Assembly (NCBI RefSeq): GCF_000439435.1
Contig: NC_021846.1
Location: 620,001 to 684,000, forward strand
DNA length: 64,000 bases
Source: Spiroplasma taiwanense CT-1
GTDB lineage: Bacteria > Bacillota_I > Bacilli_A > Mycoplasmatales > Mycoplasmataceae
Reading direction: 5' to 3'
Positions 10,690 through 20,228 of the stretch are shown here, one piece after another. Position 1 is the first letter of the stretch; every line of letters begins with the position of its first letter. Both the position numbers and the translations under genes were made by a program. The notes beneath the pieces are model-generated. The model searched no databases. It was not told the origin of the DNA and was given only the letters and a program-made list of their open reading frames with translations.

Positions 10690-11086
10690 AACATTCTTTC
10701 CAGAGCCCGCTCAGGTTAGACGCACTTTGCACTATAAAAAGAACAAAGTGCAATTCTTTCGGTCACCACGCAACGGCCAGCATGCATGTGAGTATCATTT
10801 ACATTTTCTACCCCAAAAACCTTTCACAAGGAATCTCACTTATGCAACTCATAAGAGTTTAGACTGCCATTTTTTGTTAATATCTAATAATTAGGTACAA
10901 CAAAAAATCTACCTCTATCCATTAAAATTGGATAGCCGTACTTCAAGCGCAACCCTGAAGTTACCCCGCCTTTTATAGATGCGGTCTCTAATGGTTCACG
11001 TATACCACATAACCGGAGAACAATTTTTTAAAGAGTCACCCCAGAACATAAGCCGCCTCTAGCCATCCTTCATTTTAATGAGGATT
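10690..11086 (-). ncRNA. large GC-rich structured RNA of unknown family
   Basis: About 390 nt without an ORF, at 42-47% G+C in the two 60-nt lines I counted, against roughly a quarter around it. On the minus strand it shows a series of hairpins: ATCCTCATT/AATGAAGGAT at the 5' end, ACTTCA/TGAAGT, CTATCCA/TGGATAG, ATTTTTTGTT/AACAAAAAAT, AACTC/GAGTT and GCACTTTG/CAAAGTGC. A long-range stem closes it: GGCTAGAGGC (11055-11064) with GCGTCTAACC (10714-10723), eight of ten positions paired. I see no RNase P, tmRNA or group I/II intron core motifs. It begins ~30 nt after the RuvC-like stop and ends ~40 nt before the Cys4 gene. The strand is inferred from neighbours and hairpin loops. Confidence 0.65.
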
Positions 11087-11116
11087 AATTTAATTCACTC
11101 TCTTATGAGCTTTACT

Positions 11117-11590
11117 TTAACGTATATTTATTATACCTTCTTTTTTTGCTGATCCATAATAGTAGATAATAATTGCATCCACTTCATGCTCATTAATGCG
11201 TTTGGAGCACCAAAATCAACCCCCAGCACGACCAACTTTAAATATGAGTCCCTCAATTGATTTTTTATTATTTTGAATTTTATCTTTAAAGTTTTTAATC
11301 ATAAATGAATTAATTTTAAATATGTTTTTATATTTAATTTCAATAGCACCTATTAACTTTGAATATGAAACCATATCTGTATTAGCTACATTATTTTGTA
11401 AGGGTCTCATTTCTTCAAAAATAATACATTCATTAATTGATGGGTATAGACCTCTAATTTTTTGTATGAATTTAAAATGTTCTTTTCACTCTTTACTAAA
11501 AAAAGTATGAATATTAAAACCATCAAAAATTGAGGTTGTACCAGTTCCAGAAATATCGATTCCTAAATAGTAACTATTAATATAAATCAA
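11117..11590 (-). CDS. small RuvC-fold nuclease (Holliday-junction-resolvase-like)
   Basis: A compact RNase-H/RuvC-type protein of ~157 residues. Strand 1 carries the first catalytic Asp in YYLGIDISGTGTTSIFDG. The second acid is in CIIFEEMRPL, and the last motif is NEHEVDAIIIYYG, the HxxDA type of RuvC. Two TGA codons are read as Trp. RuvC-like enzymes cut branched DNA in phages and plasmids. The start is uncertain: TTG at 11590 (overlapping the upstream gene) or a following ATT, both next to GGGAG. It is followed directly by the structured RNA. It lacks the bridge helix and HNH of IscB/Cas9 and the TnpB zinc finger. A plain resolvase is the simplest reading; an RNA-linked role is speculation. 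Confidence 0.7.
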
Positions 11591-11855
11591 CTCCCATACT
11601 TTTTGGCCTTCTTTGAAATTTAAATTCAATAGCCTCAAATGGAATTTCTAGATCTAGCATTTCATACACTTCATATAAATTATTTTTTAATCAAATTAGA
11701 CATTCTTTAACTTTACTGCAAACAGGTAATTCAAATTTAATAATTTCTTCTCATTCTAATTGATAAGAACTGAATTCTTCAATTTTGTATAAAAGTCTAA
11801 ATTCTTTAGAACCTCTAGAAAAACTCATATATTTAAATTCTATTCTCGCATGCAT
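11577..11855 (-). CDS. 92-residue hypothetical protein upstream of the RuvC-like gene
   Basis: Start ATG at 11855 with GGAAAGAG ~8 nt upstream. The product is small and soluble, with Glu- and Lys-rich helices (YQLEWEEIIKFELPVCSKVKECLIWLKNNLYEVYEML) and a basic end (FKFQRRPKSMGV). Its last codons overlap the RuvC-like gene, so the two are translated together. It resembles the small helper ORFs of phage and plasmid replication modules, but I do not recognise the family. Confidence 0.55.
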
Positions 11856-11912
11856 ATTAAAATCTCTTTCCAATATTTATACGAAGTGTTTATTTGGTTT
11901 TACAAAAGAACA

Positions 11913-11939
11913 AAAAAAGACGAATTTATCGTCTTTTTT
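11913..11939. terminator. bidirectional terminator
   Basis: Arms AAAAAAGACGA / TCGTCTTTTTT around a tiny loop lie right after the stop of the secreted-protein gene (minus strand). This isolates the 92-residue gene, RuvC-like gene and RNA as a separate transcript. Confidence 0.85.
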
Positions 11940-12621
11940 CTATTTTCCTACCTCTTTGTTATACGCCCGAACATTTATATATTTTCTAGTTAAACTTGCA
12001 TTTCTAAAATTAAATGATACATTATATTTTACTACTAGTCTTCCTGCATCTGATCAATATAAACCTATATTTATCATTGCTAATTTTGGATAATTTGCAT
12101 CTTCATCTGTATGAATAAATACAAATGAACCTATTTGTTTTCCATAAAATCCAGTGTCTGAAGGATAATTTCAACCCACTTTTAAATAACTTTCTTGTTT
12201 TTGACTTGGTGTTGTCAAGATTGGTTTATTATAATCACTAATATATTTTAAATCTGTGAAAAAATTTAAATAACCATTAAAAAAAATTATAAGAATTTCC
12301 TTCTGATTCATAAATTCCAACTAAAAATATTACTTTTACTTCAACAGAAGTATAATTTTGATTTATAAAATTCATATTACCAATTAAATTTGTATTCAAA
12401 TAAACATCTCCTGTTCTAAAGTCTCCTTTTGTACTACTTCCTCAGCTTGAATAGCCCCCTTCAGTAAAACCTTCATTTGTTGGACTGTTAATAATAACAT
12501 TGCTTTGTAGTTTATTTGTAATTGGACTTTCATTCAAATTATTTTTTGTTTGAATATTAGTCATTGATAATAAACTACTTTGAAAAATACACACTAATGA
12601 TAAAATAGATATTCTTTTCAT
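11940..12621 (-). pseudogene. secreted protein with a frameshift in an 8-A run
   Basis: ATG at 12621 with AAGGGGATA ribosome site; the N-terminus MKRISILSLVCIFQSSLLSM is a signal peptide without lipobox. The frame stops after SYNFF at the run of eight A on the plus strand (12279-12286). The alternative frame continues NGYLNFFTDLKYISDYNKP... to TAG at 11940. A one-base change restores ~226 residues. The mature part looks beta-rich with many Tyr, Asn and Gly, like secreted adhesin-like domains; no family was recognised. The location of the break in a homopolymer allows phase variation, decay or sequencing error. Confidence 0.65.
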
Positions 12622-12789
12622 TTTATCCCCTTCTTTTGTAGTTACTTAAATTTGTAACTACAAATATTATACTTTTGCAAAAAAAAATATTTTAAAAATG
12701 CTAAATTCCTTTTAAAATATAAAAAATCTATATATTTAAAAATACATAGATTTTGAATTTTTCTAATGAATTATATATATTATATATTT

Positions 12790-14007
12790 TTATTGTGCTG
12801 CTGTTACTGTAACTGTAAAAGTAACATCTTGGGCACCAGTATAACTTACTGTTATTTCTGAATCACCAGCTGCAACACCTGTAATTTCAATTTTATTATT
12901 TTCTTTTATAGCAACTGTTGCATTAGCAATTGTTGCTGAAGTTGCACTAATTTCTACTCCATCAACAGGATGTGCAATTTCTACAGTAACTTCAATTTTT
13001 TCACCAGCAACAACTGTTTTGTTTTCAATTGGTGATATAACTGGTGCTTCTGCTTCTGCTTCTGCTTTAACAGTTACTATGAATTTTACACTTGTTGCAC
13101 CTTCATAACTTACTGTTATTTCTGAATCACCAGCTGCAACACCTGTAATTTCAATTTTATTATTTTCTTTTATAGCAACTGTTGCATTAGCAATTGTTGC
13201 TGAAGTTGCACTAATTTCTACTCCATCAACAGGATGTGCAATTTCTACAGTAACTTCAATTTTTTCACCAATAACAACTGTTTTGTTTTCAATTGGTGAT
13301 ATAACTGGTGCTTCTGCTTCTGCTTCTGCTTCAACAGTTACTATGAATTTTACACTTGTTGCACCTTCATAACTTACTGTTATTTCTGAATCACCAGCTG
13401 CAACACCTGTAATTTCAATTTTATTATTTTCTTTTATAGCAACTGTTGCATTAGCAATTGTTGCTGATTCTGCTTTAAGTTCCACTCCTTCAACAGGATT
13501 TGTAATAGTTACATCAACTTCCAATTTTTTACCAATAACAACATTTTGATCTTGAATTGCTGATATAATAGGAGTTTTTGAATCATTTTCTTTTAGTTTA
13601 ACAACTGAAACACCTTTTTTAACACTATCTGTATTTTTAACAAATTCATTTTTAGCTGTTCCTGCTTTTGTTGCATAAACTTCAATATCAAATGATAATT
13701 CAGCTACTTTTTTTGAAGTTTGACCAATTTTTAAGATTAAACTATCTGATTTTAATCCTGATAAACTTTCTGCATCTTTAACAACGTTTCCATCTTTAAC
13801 AACAAATTTTGAAAATGTAGCATCAATAATATCTTGTGCTGTTGTTGTTCCTTCAATTCATGAGTCATTTCCTTTAGAAATAAACTCTTTAACATCATTT
13901 ACTAATTTTTCAGCTGCGCTAACTTCTTTGTCACCACATGCAACAACAGTTGCGCTGGTTGTTGCAACTAAACCAGTTGCAGCTAATAATCCTAATAATT
14001 TTTTCAT
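12790..14007 (-). CDS. lipoprotein with three tandem Ig-like repeats
   Basis: 405 residues. Signal peptide MKKLLGLLAATGLVATTSATVVACG with lipobox VVAC, so it is anchored to the outer face of the membrane. An N-terminal region of ~150 residues (helical, VNDVKEFISKGNDSWIEG) is followed by three 88-residue repeats. Each repeat has the core ISPIENKTVV.GEKIEVTVEI and SEITVSYEGATSVKF, a beta-sandwich (bacterial Ig-like/BIG2 type). Linkers are Glu-Ala runs. GGAG lies 4 nt before the ATG. The repeats are almost identical in DNA, so repeat number could change easily. Likely a surface or adhesion protein; ligand unknown. Confidence 0.85.
12796..13540. repeat. 264-bp tandem repeat within lipoprotein gene
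   Basis: The phrase ACTTACTGTTATTTCTGAAT recurs at 12844, 13108 and 13372, exactly 264 bp (88 codons) apart. Units 2 and 3 are nearly identical over their whole length; the unit nearest the N-terminus is the most diverged. Confidence 0.9.
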
Positions 14008-14120
14008 TTTTTCTCCTTTATTTTTTTGAATAACCCGACTTTAAGTCTATATATATTTTAATATGTACTACTAAGGTTAATTTATTTTAATCAAAATGAA
14101 AAAAAATTTAGTAAATAAAA

Positions 14121-14148
14121 AATAATATATATTTATAAATATATTATT
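14121..14148 (-). terminator. terminator after the FtsX-like fragment
   Basis: Arms AATAATATAT / ATATATTATT are followed on the minus strand by TTTTATTT, ~20 nt after the stop. Confidence 0.6.
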
Positions 14149-14169
14149 TTTTACATTTTAAAAATAATT

Positions 14170-14592
14170 TTAGTTAATTTTGTTAAAATCAATTAAAACA
14201 CTTGGAGAGTTATTTCTAATTTTTCAAGTTGTTATTAATAACGAAATAAAATATAAAAGAAAAATTAATATTCCAGCAGTTAAAGGAGCCCATCAAGTAA
14301 TCCCAAAAGAAATAATCCCAATAAAGTTAATTATAATTTTAACGGATGTATAAATTGCAAGATAACTAAATGAAGCTCCAATTAAAAATGAGAAAAATGA
14401 AGTAAGAATTAATAAACCAAATATACATAAGAAAATTTCCTTATTTGAATATCCAAAATTTTTCATAACAATCATAAATGTTCTATATTGACTAACATAT
14501 AAATCACTTATTAAAATAATTGTTAATATCATAATTGGAATATTTATTAATTCAGGTTTTACAAAAATCATATAATCAATAATAAGTATCAT
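14170..14592 (-). pseudogene. FtsX-like ABC permease, C-terminal fragment
   Basis: A 140-residue frame with four hydrophobic segments. It has the pattern VMKNFGYSNKEIFLCIFGLLI in the first half and ends with a TM and the tail LLITTWKIRNNSPSVLI. This resembles the last transmembrane block of MacB/FtsX-type permeases ('..G.s..ei.. ... l.....a..p...i...'). The expected N-terminal segment and large external domain are missing. Its 5' end runs into the 3' end of the conjugation-type membrane gene in another frame, so a deletion probably joined two genes. Likely non-functional. Confidence 0.55.
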
Positions 14593-15786
14593 TTACCTTA
14601 TTTCTTTTTGCAACAAATCTATCAACTGTATTTACTCCTGCAACTTTACCAAAATTAGATGCTACACCTTTAACAACATTTTTAGTAGTTGCTCCCATAC
14701 TTGCTCAACCTTTTCTTGAAAATAAACCTCCAGCAAATGCAACACCACTTGTTGCACTTCTTGTAACTTTTCCAATAACACTTGGAAAACCACTCCTTTT
14801 TTGTTTTATATTTTGAGCAGCTGCAACATTTTGTTTTCCTCCTTCAATTGAACCATCTGGGTCCGAAGCAGAAAAGTTTTGTATTTTATCAGTAGCTTTA
14901 TTTAATGCATTGGTTGCAGCATTTGAACCTTTAGATTTAAATAAAGCCATCATTCCAGCTCCTCCAGCAGCTCATCCAAGTTCTTTCATTCCGGCTCCAA
15001 ATATGCATTTACCGTGTTTTTGCACTTAAAAGAGCATTTTGACCTTCACTATGTGTTACACCTTCTCCACCAGTAAAACTAGCTATAATTTGAGGAGCAA
15101 CAAGTGCAAATGTTGATACACCAAAAATTACAACAATTAGTAAAAACATTTTTGTTGAAAATTAAAATTTATTAATTGATTTTGAAATAAATAACATTAA
15201 GAAATTAATCATTACTATGTAACTTAAAATATTTCCTATACTCACCAAAGCTTTAGCAATAATCATGTATTTTCATTGTTTCATTCTTATACCATGATCA
15301 TTTACCATTCATGCAGCAACAAGTGGTCCAATTAAAAATAATAAAAATAACTCAATACTTTTTTGAACAATTGCCATACACAACATTATCAAAGTATAAA
15401 GTAAAAATGCAACTGCCAATATTTCTACAACTATATTATAGTTTCTAATATTTCCAGGAACTGCATAATCACTAGGTATATTTTCAAAATCCCCTTTTCA
15501 ATCAGGGTCACCCATTTTATATAACAAATCTGCTAAATTGGCATTTTTTAAACCAAAAGCTAATTGAAAAGCTTTTTGTAAAAATTCGATTAAAAATGTT
15601 AATCCATAAAAAAAACAATTGGTATAAAAAATATAAACACTATTGCAAGTGCAGTTGATTTTAAAGATTTTACAATTCTTGTTTTTCAATCTAAATCTTC
15701 ATTAAAAGTATTCGTATAGCAATAGTTAAAACTAATCCTAAAGTTAATGAATAAATTTTAATTACATTATCAATTTTTTTAATCAT
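14490..15786 (-). pseudogene. conjugation-type polytopic membrane protein (VirB6/TrbL-like), broken
   Basis: It starts at 15786 after GGAGG (MIKKIDNVIKIYSLTLG). Frameshifts lie near 15710, near 15600 (an 8-T run), near 15165 (stop) and near 15020. The pieces read together as a multi-pass protein with FFLIEFLQKAFQLAF-type helices. A hydrophobic core (SIELFLLFLIGPLVAAWMVNDHG) leads to a Gly/Ala/Ser-rich soluble tail (ITASFTGGEGVTHSEGQNALL..., GSNAATNALNKATDKIQN). This organisation matches VirB6/TrbL-like proteins of Mollicutes integrative conjugative elements, as I recall them. The tail runs out of frame into an FtsX fragment. It is a clear relic of a transfer module. Confidence 0.55.
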
Positions 15787-15915
15787 AAAAAGCCTCCAAA
15801 CTATTTTAAAAAAATTTTTATTAAAATAATTTAATTTTATCATAATAAAAATTTTTAATAAATTAATTTTATACTCACTAAATACTCTTATTTTTTTATT
15901 TTATTTACTTATAAA

Positions 15916-16746
15916 TTAAAATTCTAATTCTGAATTAACTACTTTAGAATTATTATAGTTTTCAATTTTTAATATTTGTTTTGAATATAAAATATTTGTC
16001 AAATAATTTAGACCACACCCTAAACCAACAGGTGCAAATACAACTGCAATTAATTCCACAGAAAATACTCCTCATCCTACAACATATGGATCTATTTGTG
16101 GATAAGGAAATGGTTTGTATGCACCCATTTCTCTATCATCTGGATAATAATTTATTAACATTGCAGCTCTAGTTAAGATATATACAGTATAAGTACCAAT
16201 TAAAAGTATATTAAATCAACTATATTTTTTAAAATAAGTTTTATTGTTAACAATTCCTTTTGGAATTATAAAATAAAATACAATAACCAAAATTGGTGTT
16301 AACACATGTTCAAAAACTGATTTAAAAATATTATATCAAGTGTCAAAACCAGTCATCCCACTTCAATTTTTAGTGACACTAGATATTATTAATTGTGAAT
16401 TATATATTAAAAAAGTAACAATATTTATTACAACAAGTCTAGTTAAATTATTTTTTCCTGAAATTCACTTTGGCATATTATTATAATTGATACTAATTCA
16501 ATTTGTAATTCCATAAGCAGATGTTGCTAATGCACTTCAAACAGATAAATAAAGTGATTGAGAAATTAATGCATAATCAAAATTTACTGTATATTCTCCA
16601 TCTTTTCCAGGTCCATATTTTGGTTGAATTGTTGTGAAAAATAAATCCAATAATACACATAAAATAGGAACTAGAGCAAATCAAATTAAAAAAGTCTTTT
16701 CAATTTTCTTTTGATTATGATTATTTTGTTTCAGAAAAAAATACAT
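15916..16746 (-). CDS. Pr6Pr-like six-segment membrane protein
   Basis: 276 residues with six hydrophobic segments. It has a conserved-looking ...FEHVLTPILVIVFYFIIPKG stretch (His in the middle of a helix) and a PFPYPQIDPYVVGWGVF loop before the last helix. A second gene at 22283-23038 has the same plan (THFIAPLSLIIIYW and WPYPFLDFEN). The pair fits the Pr6Pr / DUF1600 group of Mollicutes membrane proteins, named from memory of that pattern. Function is unknown. GGGGAT precedes the ATG, and the next gene upstream is another membrane protein. Confidence 0.6.
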
Positions 16747-16862
16747 TTTAAATCCCCTTTACTATTATTTAATGATTATAACTTTTATGGTATAAAAAAA
16801 CTTTTTAAAAAAGTGATATATTTTACTTTTAAATAAAATATATTACTTCAAGTTAAGTTATT

Positions 16863-17255
16863 TTATTCTGACAAAACTGGTTCATCCATTTGTTTATTTA
16901 TTTCCATTTGGGGACCTGAATTTAATTCAGCAGGTGCACATAGAATTAAAATACCACCAATTAGTCCACTAAATAAGATTCCTAAAACGCCTAGTGCAAC
17001 TTTTAAATTTGTTGATTTATTTTTTAATGCTTTTACAAACAAAATTAAAGTAACTAAAGTCCCTATCATAAATGATCCAAGGAAAAGAATAACTATAATA
17101 GTTGCTATTACAAATTCAATTCCTTGTTTAATTCCTAATAAAATTATTATTAGTGCATAAAGTAAGAAAAAGCCTAAACTTAAAGAAGACAAAACAACAG
17201 TTATGATTACTCCAACTTTAAATAAACCTTCAAATTCTGTTTTATTTTTTTCCAT
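16863..17255 (-). CDS. hypothetical membrane protein, 130 residues
   Basis: AAGGAGT sits 5 nt before the ATG. Three to four hydrophobic segments fill residues 15-115, with Gly-rich turns (GILFSGLIGGILILCAP). A short acidic C-terminal tail (NKQMDEPVLSE) is cytosolic by the positive-inside rule. Small polytopic proteins of this type are common in Mesoplasma and Spiroplasma; I do not recognise the family. Copy B of the long direct repeat begins 65 bp upstream, as copy A does for the ABC ATPase gene. Confidence 0.6.
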   Translation of the reverse strand: MEKNKTEFEGLFKVGVIITVVLSSLSLGFFLLYALIIILLGIKQGIEFVIATIIVILFLGSFMIGTLVTLILFVKALKNKSTNLKVALGVLGILFSGLIGGILILCAPAELNSGPQMEINKQMDEPVLSE

Positions 17256-17319
17256 ATTTTACTCCTTTTTATTAGTATACAAGTTTTTAATAAAATAATA
17301 AATAAAACTAAAAATTTTG

Positions 17320-17433
17320 GGTGTATAACTTAAAGGTAGGGAATAGAAAATGCGATTTTTTCATTCAATTGTACTTTTATTATACATTTTTTAACATTTA
17401 AACAAAACAAAAATTACAAATTTTTTAGATTTG
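17320..17433. repeat. direct repeat copy B (pair with 9731-9843)
   Basis: The block starts GTGTATAACTTAAAGGTAGG and ends around AACAAAAATTACAAATTTTT, matching copy A in order and orientation with small gaps. It abuts the 3' side of the ISLre2-type transposase gene, so it could alternatively belong to the IS end. An inverted partner beyond 18605 was not found. Confidence 0.6.
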
Positions 17434-17459
17434 TTTGTCATTTATTAAATTACATATTA

Positions 17460-18605
17460 TTAAAAGATTAAATTATTGTTCAATTTATATGCTCTTTCAT
17501 TGAGCATATTTTTTAATACGGTTAATGAATATACTTTACTTCCATAACCCAACGCAGACTTTACAAGCCTTGAAACATCTGATTCAGCCGATACTCCAAT
17601 ATTTCATTTTGCACCTTGATTGATTATTCCTACCCTATTATTTTTAAAGTATTTAAAGACTTCTTTTGGGGCCTCAATTTCTAGTAATTCTATTAGATCA
17701 TCCTAATTACCTGAATAAAATAAATCTATGGCGATTTTAAATAATTCTTTACCTTGATATTTACCACTAAACAAAAATAGCTTTCTAAATTCTCTAACAG
17801 CATGAAATCTATCTAAAATATAGTTAGCTCCCATAAACGAAGCTAATTCCTTAATTCAAGTAGTGCCATCTCCTCCAACTACCAATTTAGCATTTTCAAA
17901 GTTTTCATAGAAATTGCATCCTAATTCATAAATTCTTATAGCTAGTTCTTCAGTTGTTAACTTTTCATCTTTTCCCATAAAAAATGTAGTTCTTTTATCT
18001 TTTAATTTTCTACGCTTTTTATGAATTGTTTTAATATCAAAACCTGTGCAAAAAGAAATTACTCTTATTTGAGTATCCTTATTTCTTTTTAATTTTCTTC
18101 ATTTATATTTATTTTTAAATCTATCAACATTAACAAATGCATCATCAACAAAAATATATACTCTTTGTTTATCAACTAAATTAACTTTCCTCTCAACTTT
18201 ATTTCTTTTATCTTGATTTTCTATAGATTTAAAGATTCTTGAAATAGTCATTGGTGATAATTGAGCTTCAGGAAACATTTCAATAATATCTCTATAACGT
18301 TTACCAGTACCTAATTGTTCTTTGATTAATTCAATTAAATTTGAATCCAGTTTAGATCACTTCTTTAATTTTAATTCTTCATCAATTAGTGCTGTATATT
18401 TTCATTTTTTATTTATATAATGTTTATAGATATGTCTATCGAATGTTAAATTTCCAAACTCTGTCGTAATTGTTCTGGATTTGACTTTAACGAGGATGTA
18501 TTTTTTTTTGTCTCTATTTTCAAGAAGTTCCATGTCTCTAGTCTCTATTTCTTCCTTTCTTTTGTTTAATAAATATTTATATTCTTCCTTACGATTAAAT
18601 AACAT
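17460..18605 (-). mobile_element. ISLre2-family transposase, interrupted by an amber codon
   Basis: A 382-codon frame starting at 18605 after AAGGAGG. It has an N-terminal basic helical part, a zinc-ribbon-less ISLre2 (UPF0236) style core with VYIFVDDAFVNVDRFKNKYKWRK, then KLVVGGDGTTWIKELASFMGANYILDRFHAVREF. The DD/E-type residues lie in VDDAFV and GGDGTTW, and the YILDRFH motif is typical of the family. A TAG at 17703-17705 (after YSGN) interrupts the frame ~80 codons before the end. The copy is probably inactive unless suppressed. I could not define terminal inverted repeats or a target duplication. Confidence 0.8.
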
Positions 18606-18651
18606 ATTATTTCCTCCTTTTTAAATAATTATATTATTTAATTAAATAAAA

Positions 18652-18671
18652 AATAGAGCATAAGCTCTATT
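18652..18671 (-). terminator. terminator at the end of the GH85-like gene
   Basis: Arms AATAGAGC / GCTCTATT with an ATAA loop overlap the stop codon; a TTTTTATTT run follows on the minus strand. Confidence 0.75.
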
Positions 18672-20108
18672 CAAATTTAGTATTAACTTTTATACCTTCA
18701 ACTCATGCATTTTTAGGTTGATCTTTATCATGGCTAATTTTTATATCCCCTAATACTATTAACATATTTTTTGAAATCTCAAAAAAATTGTCAGTTTTTC
18801 ATCGTTCACCAGTTCTTGCAATTGAAAAATCATTTATAGATAATTCTAATCATTCTGGCCAATTACCTTGATTAAATTGCTCTAAATTTTTATTATAATT
18901 TTTTTTATAATAACTTCACCCATGACCAGTTTCATCTTTTAAAACATCATATTCTTTATTAAAATAAACAATAGATATTTCTAATTTATCAAATTCTTGT
19001 TTCTTTTTATCAAATTCTTGTTCAATATAATTGTCTTTGGTTTCTTGTTTAAATTTATTAAAAATTATTTCTTTTTGTTCATCAAGTTCTATAAAAACAT
19101 CTTTTAATAAAGTTACTAATTGTTTTACTTTTTCATTATTACTATTTTTAATTTTTTCTTGCAATTGTCTCATTATTTCAACTGAAACTTCATAATCCAT
19201 AACTGTTCCATTTAGTTGTGCACCATTTGGTTCATTATTTCAAAATCAACCATCAAATCCCATTTTCAATGCCATTTCTATTAAAACATCAACAACTAAA
19301 TATTTTCCTGTTGAATCTTTTTCAATAAAACCTTCAATTAATGGTTTTGTTAACCCATAATAACCATCTAAAAAAATATTTCCTAAAACTTTAGTTCCAT
19401 TTAAATGAGCTTTTTAACTTGATTTTTTGCTGGTGGAACTATTATTCCTTCATCAATTGCACCAGCTCATGAAATTAAAATATCATTATATTGATAGTTA
19501 TTAAAACTTCTTTCATAAGTTCTTTTTTTGTCAATAATAGTATTTTCTTTTGAAGTTGATTCTATAATTGTTGTCATATTTGCTTCAAGTGCTTTACTAC
19601 TTTGACGATCAATTCATTTTTGAGCAACTTTTTCTTTATTTTGAAGTGGAATTCTTGAAGTATTATATTTTGCATCTAAATCATCTTCATATTTTCAATC
19701 CACAATTTTATTTTTTACATCATAAAGTTCTATTTTATTTATTTTCTTAAAATTAGATACAAAATTTCCATTTGGTAAAAACTTATTATTTAATGAAACT
19801 CCTGTTGCAACTTGTTTTTGTATTTCCATTTTTGTTTTAAAAGAAGTATTAAAATTATTTAAATCTAAATAACTCCCTCTTGACTCAATATCAATTTTTC
19901 CTAAATCTTCAATTTTATTTTCTGTTTTTGAAATTGGTACATTTCACTTATCAAGATAACCATTAAAATATGGTTCCTCATTTGTTCAATTTCAATTTGC
20001 TATTTTTGATAAATCAGTACCAAAATTATTACCCACACCACACGCAACAACAGAAATTGAAGGCGCAAAAAAAAATATTGATAATGTTATTCTCAATATT
20101 TTTTTCAT
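18667..20108 (-). pseudogene. GH85-like endo-beta-N-acetylglucosaminidase lipoprotein, frameshifted
   Basis: The start at 20108 gives a lipoprotein signal with lipobox VVACG. The N-terminal ~230 residues (EEPYFNGYLDKWNVP..., DILISWAGAIDEGIIVPPAKNQV) break at a short A-run near 19412. The second frame carries AHLNGTKVLGNIFLDGYYG, then MALKMGFDGWFWNNEPNG. The N-x-E triplet (NNE) after FDGWFW fits the Asn/Glu catalytic pair of glycoside hydrolase family 85, which cuts the chitobiose core of N-glycans. Total length is ~480 residues, short for the family, and a helical 90-residue stretch follows the active site. One frameshift inactivates it as read; it lies in front of a solute-binding lipoprotein gene. 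Confidence 0.65.
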
Positions 20109-20192
20109 CTTTTATTCCCACGATATGTAAATATATTATTTAAAAAAAAATTAATTTTCAAGTAGTTAGATAGAATATTTTTTTAATAAAAA

Positions 20193-20216
20193 AAAGAAAT
20201 CTTTAAAAGTTTCTTT
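20193..20216 (-). terminator. weak terminator after the solute-binding lipoprotein
   Basis: Arms AAAGAAA / TTTCTTT with a 10-nt loop, followed by a T-rich stretch on the minus strand. A short, AT-only stem. Confidence 0.4.
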
Positions 20217-20228
20217 CTTCTTTAAAAA

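Noticed and set aside
10690-11086. Structured RNA as RNase P RNA or tmRNA
   Set aside because: The universal RNase P motifs (GAGGAAAGTCC and ACAGAAA types) and the tRNA-like ends and tag ORF of tmRNA are absent on both strands.
11117-11590. RuvC-like protein as TnpB, IscB or Cas9 relative
   Set aside because: It has RuvC motifs only; no zinc finger, HNH, bridge helix or PLMP domain is visible, and the length (~157 residues) fits a resolvase.
12796-13540. CRISPR array
   Set aside because: The 264-bp units are contiguous coding repeats with no spacers; the same holds for the 120-bp and ~249-bp repeats.
17488-17515. Hairpin at the end of the ISLre2-type gene as a terminator
   Set aside because: The ATGCTC/GAGCAT stem lies within codons of the transposase (LKNMLNERAYKL), so coding constraint explains it.
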